Assembly: GCA_027604505.1 (NCBI GenBank)
Contig: JADIIX010000038.1
Coordinates: forward strand, 1 to 64,000
Direction: 5' to 3'
Origin: Gonapodya sp. JEL0774
Lineage: Eukaryota > Monoblepharomycota > Monoblepharidomycetes > Monoblepharidales > Gonapodyaceae
Length of the DNA stretch: 64,000 bases
Positions 58,968 through 64,000 of this stretch are shown here, piece by piece; position 1 is the stretch's first letter, and the number at the start of each line of letters is the position of its first letter. A program made the translations under genes and the position numbers. Below the pieces are notes generated by a model, which was given only the letters and a program-made list of their open reading frames with translations, was not told where the DNA came from and made no database searches.

Positions 58968-60570
58968 CCCGAGCGAGGAAATTTTGTGGGAAGAAGGCGC
59001 CTGGGAAATGTCGGATCGATTAGACCCCTATGTGATGTTGCAATTATCGGAGTTGAGTGAGCCAGGTTTGGAAAACTCGGGAGGTTAGCATGTTTTCCCC
59101 CATGAGACCCCCAGCTCATATACATTTTATCTTCATTCAGAAACCCGATCTTACTCAGTTTCAACCATGAATGATGTCAATTCTCTCGCGAAAAGAGTGA
59201 ACCGTGTATACATAGTAGCATCCACAAGCTCCCTTGCCGCCACACTGCGGCATCTTCTCAATGTTGCTATGAGCCAACTTTCCGATTCACGCAACTATTC
59301 TTCATCGCGTTTCTTGCCCCCAGAAACGGTGGGAGCGGGAACATATGAGCAAATCTACTCATACCTTAGTTCGGGGAACCTGTTGTTTGTTGTGAGCGGC
59401 AGAGAATGAAGGTACAAAATGCTGTGCTCAGAAACCCACAACCATTCTAAAGTACTGATGCCAGATAGTAACTAACGTAACAAGAGCTTGGCCACTTGCA
59501 CTAACGCCCTCTTTGCTTATACGTTAGGGCTGATAGAGGCGCAAGAAAGACTCTACCCCGCGACTCCTTCCCTCCCTCCCAATCCTCCTCCTTTCTCTCA
59601 CCACTAATCTGTGTGACGGAGAGAAGATGGAGAATGAACTCAGAACTCAGCCAATAGCACCCCTGGTTGGCTTGTGGCAGAATGAATTGCTGGCACCGAC
59701 ATCTTTCATGTTCCACCACAAGCTCATTCATCAAATGCATCCGCTCTAAATCCTGACCCTATAGGATTTGATGCCAGCCACCGCTTTGATCATCTCACCA
59801 CATCCGCCTCCGCCAAAGACCGATCGGAAGGTCAAGCGTGGTTGCCGTGACCGCAATCGGCCTTGATGGGTATGTGTCCGACAAATGGTCAACAAGCTCT
59901 TTTCATGGGAGTGGATTGTGAGAAGGGCAAATGAACTCGTTTGCAGGTTTCATACACTATGGTCGTTTTCAATAAAGGACACCACTCGCCAATCCACGGA
60001 CGGAGCCAAGCTGGGAAAATCATGGAGAATCTTAACCTTGCTTTCTTCGCTCCACCTATAGTCATTCATTGGATTGTGTGAATCTGCGCGGCCAACCCAC
60101 ATGTACATACGTCAAAACCGTTTGCACAATCTCCTGGACTCGTAGCTCTCCTCACGTAGCTACACTCTTCTATGTGCTTCCTCTCATACTTATTACCCTA
60201 GAATGACTTGAAATATATCAATACTTCTCGATGTTTTACGGCTTGTGAACCGAGAGGGGCCACAAGCGGAGTAACAGGAGGAACGCCAAGGGGGAAGCGC
60301 CGGAGGCACACCTCGATTTAACTACATACCAGACCCAATCTGTAGAACGCATCTCAGTTTTGATTAACAACATGCGATTTACCAGTTTTTCTGTTGGAAT
60401 AAGCGTTGAGGTGTCGCCCAAGCTGGAGGTTGGGGCGGCGATCTTACGAACAGGGATCTCTATTGCCGGCAGATCAGCGGTGAGGGGACACACAACCCTG
60501 ATTACCCTCCTCAACCAAATCGCCAAATCTCTTGCCCACTCCACTCCGCTCCCCACCCACCGCACACGCG
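58968..60570. other. 1.6-kb divergent intergenic region between two surface-protein genes
   Basis: An 80-codon plus-strand frame (59167-59409) has no recognisable features and is not called. The right end, before ATG 60571, should be the promoter of the composite transporter gene; the left end that of the surface protein on the minus strand. No TATA motif was clearly placed. Confidence 0.4.
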
Positions 60571-63002
60571 ATGCATCACGTACGACTAGCCACTCTGGCA
60601 GGTCTGCTGGCGCTGGCCGCTAGTCCTGTTTTCGCGCAGATGGGCCCCGATTGTGGTCCGTTCGAACAGCTCTACTCCCAATCTGGAATGACGTTCCCCT
60701 GGCCCGCTGGGAAATGCTGTCTGCGAACAAAGGAGTTTGGATACCCTTGGTTTTCGTGTACTGCCGACTTGAAGGTCACCGTGGCGAACTTGTGCTGCCA
60801 AGGTTTCAAGGGCATGGTTCCGGACATGGCAGGACTCACCCAACTGCAGACACTCATTCTCTCGACAAATAGCCTTTCTGGACCTGTTCCCAATCTATCT
60901 GGTCTCACTATGCTCCAGGATTTAGAGATCTCGGCCAACAACTTGACGGGCAACGTGGATGGGAAGTTGCCCGCCAGCCTGCAGAAATGTCAGATTAAGC
61001 TCGTAGGGACCAACCCAGGAGTTTTCTCTGCGGCCGGCACCGTTCCGCAAGCGTGTACTGCCGATAACCAGGTGTACTCTGCGACGGGCGGCTCCACTGG
61101 TGGGTCGACTGGATCCACAGGATCAACCGGCGCCACCGGTGGAATGGTTTCTAGCAACGGCAAGTGCGGAGCAGGCATGATGTGCCCCGCGGGAGCGTGT
61201 TGCTCTCAATATTGTGAGTCCTTGTGACGTGTTTTTGCATAGTTGAGTTGCATGTGTCCCTCATTTATTGGTGCATCTGCCCTCTCAAAACCTGTACAGC
61301 TTGGTGCGGTACGACAGAGGCACAGTGAGTTGAATTGTCTACAAAACTGCTCCTATTGCAAAGTTTCAACGAAAATACGTTACAGCTGTGGCACTGGCTG
61401 TCAGTCGGCGTTCGGCAAATGCGGCTCCTCCAGTAGCAGTAGTAACGACATGACACCTGCCGCTCCTGCACCGGCCGGAGGACCAGCAGCCGCTCCTATC
61501 CCATCTCCGACGCCAACTCCTGCACCTATGCCCGCCCCCGTTGCTGCAGTGGTCGGAATCCCGGCAATGTCAAGTTCCATGTCGCGAAGCATGGCTCAAA
61601 CTACCGTGGCTGCCGGCATGCAATCTACAGGTTCCATGATGATGACGATGACCTCTTCTATGAACATGATGACGGGTGCCACCAGCCCGACAGATCAGGC
61701 GGCCGTCGCGACAAACCCTGCCGGTGCGAACAACGTTAACCTAGACCCTGCCGCCACCGGTATGATGGGTCCCAACATTGGTCTCATTGTTGGCGGTGTC
61801 ATCGGCGGAATTGTTGGCATCATCGCAATTGGTGCACTTATCTACTACTCGATGAAATCGAAAACCCAGGCTGAGGAATATGGTGAGCGTTTGAAATAAT
61901 CATGCTCATTCCATTAAACTCTGATATTCAAATGCATACGCAATACTCTGTTCCAGCTTCGATATCCAAATTTGACCCGTATGCCAACGCCAGCAAGCTA
62001 CCCCCGCACTCTCAAGCGATGCTCAACACTCCAAACGATTCCTACTCGAAGCAAGATTCTCGTATTGGCAATGGCGAAGCACCCGTTTCGAATCACGAAG
62101 AGGCACATTATGCTGACCGTGCTCCTATGGTGAGCATTCATCTGTTTTGATCACCGGACTGCTTGAGTATCATTGCCTAACGCAAACTGTTGCGTCAGCT
62201 TCGTGCTGCCATCCTTGGTGCAAACGACGGCCTCGTTTCCGTAGCGGCTGTCATGCTCGGTACAGCTGCCGCTGGTGCAGATCGGAGAGCAACGTTCATC
62301 ACAGGTCTATCGGCCATAGTTGCGGGAGCGCTCAGTATGGGTATGGGTGAGTTCTTTGAGTGATAAATCAACGGTGATATTCTCGGAACGCTGAACATTT
62401 ATCTACCATTTGTGAAGGCGAGTTTGTCTCTGTCTACGCCGCACGTGATACGGAGGAGGCCGACATTGAGCGAGAACGTCAAGAATTCCTGAAACAACCA
62501 GCCCCGTACTATGCCGAAATGGACGAACTGGCGGAAATCTACTGCAAAAAGGGATTGCCCCCCAACCTCGCACGTAAAGTGGCAGAGCATTTCCACTGGA
62601 ACAACAGCCTGGAGGAGCTTGTCAACCTTCACGCAAAAGAGGAGTTCAACATCGAATCGGAGGAATTGTCCAACGCATGGCAAGCTGCAATAACCTCCAT
62701 CATATCATTCTCGGTTGGTGGTGTATTGCCATTGTTGGGTGGAGGTTTTATAGAGTGAGTTACTGCTGCCAAACCTCTCATAAATTCTTTTCTCACAATA
62801 ACTATCTCGCAGTGGTTTCGGGATCCAAGTAGTAATCATCGGTGTCATCACGGTCCTGGGGCTCGCAGGATTTGGTGCTCTCGGCGCTTATTTGGGTGGT
62901 GCACCAATGTTCAAAGCCTCTACCCGAGTAATGCTTGGTGGTGTTGTGGCTCTCGGGATCACCATAGGTGTGGGAAAACTATTCGGGACAACAACAGCCT
63001 AA
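60571..63002 (+). CDS. Composite gene: signal peptide, LRR, CBM18 chitin-binding domain, TM and VIT1/CCC1-type iron transporter
   Basis: Seven plus-strand exons (60571-61213, 61300-61324, 61386-61882, 61957-62129, 62199-62346, 62418-62754, 62813-63002), all in phase, give 670 aa. Signal peptide: HHVRLATLAGLLALAASPVF. A plant-type LRR block follows (LQTLILSTNSLSGPVPNLSG, LQDLEISANNLTGNV), then a Gly/Ser/Thr linker and an eight-Cys CBM18 (KCGAGMMCPAGACCSQY, then WCGTTEAHCGTGC and FGKCG). A Pro/Ala/Met/Thr stalk leads to one TM (NIGLIVGGVIGGIVGIIAIG). A 60-residue cytosolic linker precedes a full VIT domain: LRAAILGANDGLVSVAAVML, GEFVSVYAARDTEEADIERE, a cytosolic helix ELAEIYCKKGLPPNLARKV, and three last TMs. 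Asp of NDG, Glu of GEF and the Glu-rich metal site are kept. Topology agrees: ectodomain outside, VIT N-terminus in the cytosol. The alternative is two genes split at 61899/61902. Confidence 0.75.
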
Positions 63003-63263
63003 TCGCGTTCAAGCGGCAGCAGGCTGCCGTGACGAGGGAGGGCTTGCGGCTGTGAGGGACACGTTTTTGATTTTGCATGGATGACCCCCCACGTTGGACG
63101 TAGACACTGTTTGGGCACACCGTACGAGCGAATTAGCTTCCAATACATTGTCGTTATTTCAATTGATTCGAGTGAAATTAATCTGGCGTAAAGTCTGGGG
63201 TTTCGAAAATCGCCTTCACCGTAACGTGCATTGTCGAGATCGTTACTGAATCATCCTTTGAAA

Positions 63264-64000
63264 ATGTCTTTTGCAAGTGCGTACGCCCCAGATCGCGACT
63301 CATTCGAAGACCTACGACCCATGTGAACCTGAAGTGGCTACTGCTATTGTTCGGAGCGCCATATCGGGAAGCATTCCTCAGAGGAAAGAATCGCCGCGCG
63401 CTTTACCTTTGCCTGCGAACGACAAAGCACAATCCGCAGCTTTCACTTGGATGCCAAATGAAACCTAGTACCTGCAAGGACTGGTGGTTCTATTTGGCTA
63501 AATCGGCGAGGTACAAGAGAAGAAATCGGAGAGGGTGATGCTGCTGCACAAAGTGACAGCCGTCTGAGTGGATTTCATCCTATGTCTTGTTCCATCATAC
63601 ACTCTACGTGCTAAAATATGTGCTTTTCTGCGCTCACCCCCCCCTTTCACTTCTGCCGGTTCACGCGGTCTTTTCATTTGAAAAGCATTCGGGGCACCGT
63701 CATCTGCCCCTCCCACATCAGCTCCATTCTCTTTCGGTGTAACATCGCAGCCCGCGCAGCCATCTTTGTTTGGTGCCTCGACGCAGGCACCCTCTCTCTT
63801 CGGTCAGCCCGCACCCTCAACAACGGGAGGGTCGTCCTTCTTTGGCCAACCGGCGGGGACAGCCGCACCAGGTGGCCCGTCTCTTTTCGGACAGCCTGCT
63901 GCTCAGCAGTTCACGGGTGTGTTTGGTGGCTTTGGAGCTAGCACTCAACCGCCGGCAGCTGGGTCGCTCTTTGGCCAGCCAGGTCAGCCGGGTCTTTTTG
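63264..64000 (+). CDS. FG-repeat nucleoporin, N-terminal part (runs off the window)
   Basis: Nuclear pore component whose FG repeats bind transport receptors. A 13-nt first exon (63264-63276, MSFA) joins in phase across a 410-nt intron to exon 2 at 63687, which runs past 64000. Repeats visible: FSFG, PSLFGAS, SLFGQP (four times), SFFGQP, VFGGFG, PGLF. SLFGQP-type spacing with Ala/Pro/Gln/Thr linkers resembles Nup49/Nup54/Nup57 or Nup98; the structured C-terminus needed to decide is outside the window. The tiny first exon is inferred from phase and the MSF start common in these proteins. The intron includes an unassigned 71-codon frame. Confidence 0.8.

Noticed and set aside
61902-62150. Independent VIT1 gene starting at ATG 61902
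   Set aside because: Not excluded, but a good intron spans this ATG and joins the two halves in phase, and no room exists for a separate promoter.
1-64000. CRISPR arrays, insertion sequences, retroelements, rRNA genes
   Set aside because: No direct-repeat/spacer arrays, transposase or reverse-transcriptase motifs, or rRNA-like stretches were seen on either strand.

Overview
The window reads as nuclear DNA of an early-diverging, probably flagellated (chytrid-like) fungus. Genes lie on both strands, are closely packed and are cut by many short introns (mostly 55-100 nt, GTGAGT-type donors). Several gene families point to fungi: a fungal-type mitoribosomal mS23, a DUF1769 protein, a YMD8-like sugar-phosphate transporter and a chitin-binding CBM18 domain. 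An apicortin (p25-alpha plus doublecortin) is a marker otherwise known from apicomplexans, placozoans and chytrid-type fungi. All gene models below were spliced by hand. Reading phase was checked across every junction in nearly all of them; exceptions are named in the entries.

Layout. 0-9 kb: mitoribosomal protein mS23, an F-box protein with a Cys-rich tail, and a very large F-box/leucine-rich protein with a Ser/Gly-rich half. 9-21 kb: a TPT-family transporter (minus), a VIT+VWA protein, a fatty-acid elongase, alternative oxidase and a MYCBP homologue. 21-25 kb: a poorly resolved stretch, then apicortin (minus). 25-37 kb: an unusual protein kinase, a peroxisomal ABCD half-transporter (minus), a GDPD phosphodiesterase (minus) sharing a 132-bp upstream region with a DUF1769 gene, and a cyclin-like gene (minus). 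37-46 kb: a COA8/APOPT1 homologue (minus), a SMYD-like SET protein and a large KDM3-like JmjC protein (minus). 46-55 kb: a 19-exon RECQ4-type helicase with an Sld2-like N-terminus, and mitochondrial tRNA 2-thiouridylase TRMU. 55-64 kb: a USP-domain protein (minus), a single-pass Cys-rich surface protein (minus), a composite gene joining signal peptide, LRR, CBM18 chitin-binding domain and transmembrane segment to a complete VIT1/CCC1 iron-transporter domain, and the start of an FG nucleoporin.

This is ordinary eukaryotic gene order, not operons. Shared themes are mitochondrial function (mS23, AOX, COA8, TRMU), lipid handling (elongase, ABCD transporter, GDPD) and chromatin/replication (KDM3-like, SET, RECQ4). 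The most novel object is the LRR-CBM18-TM-VIT composite gene at 60.6-63.0 kb. No CRISPR array, transposon, rRNA or convincing tRNA was seen.
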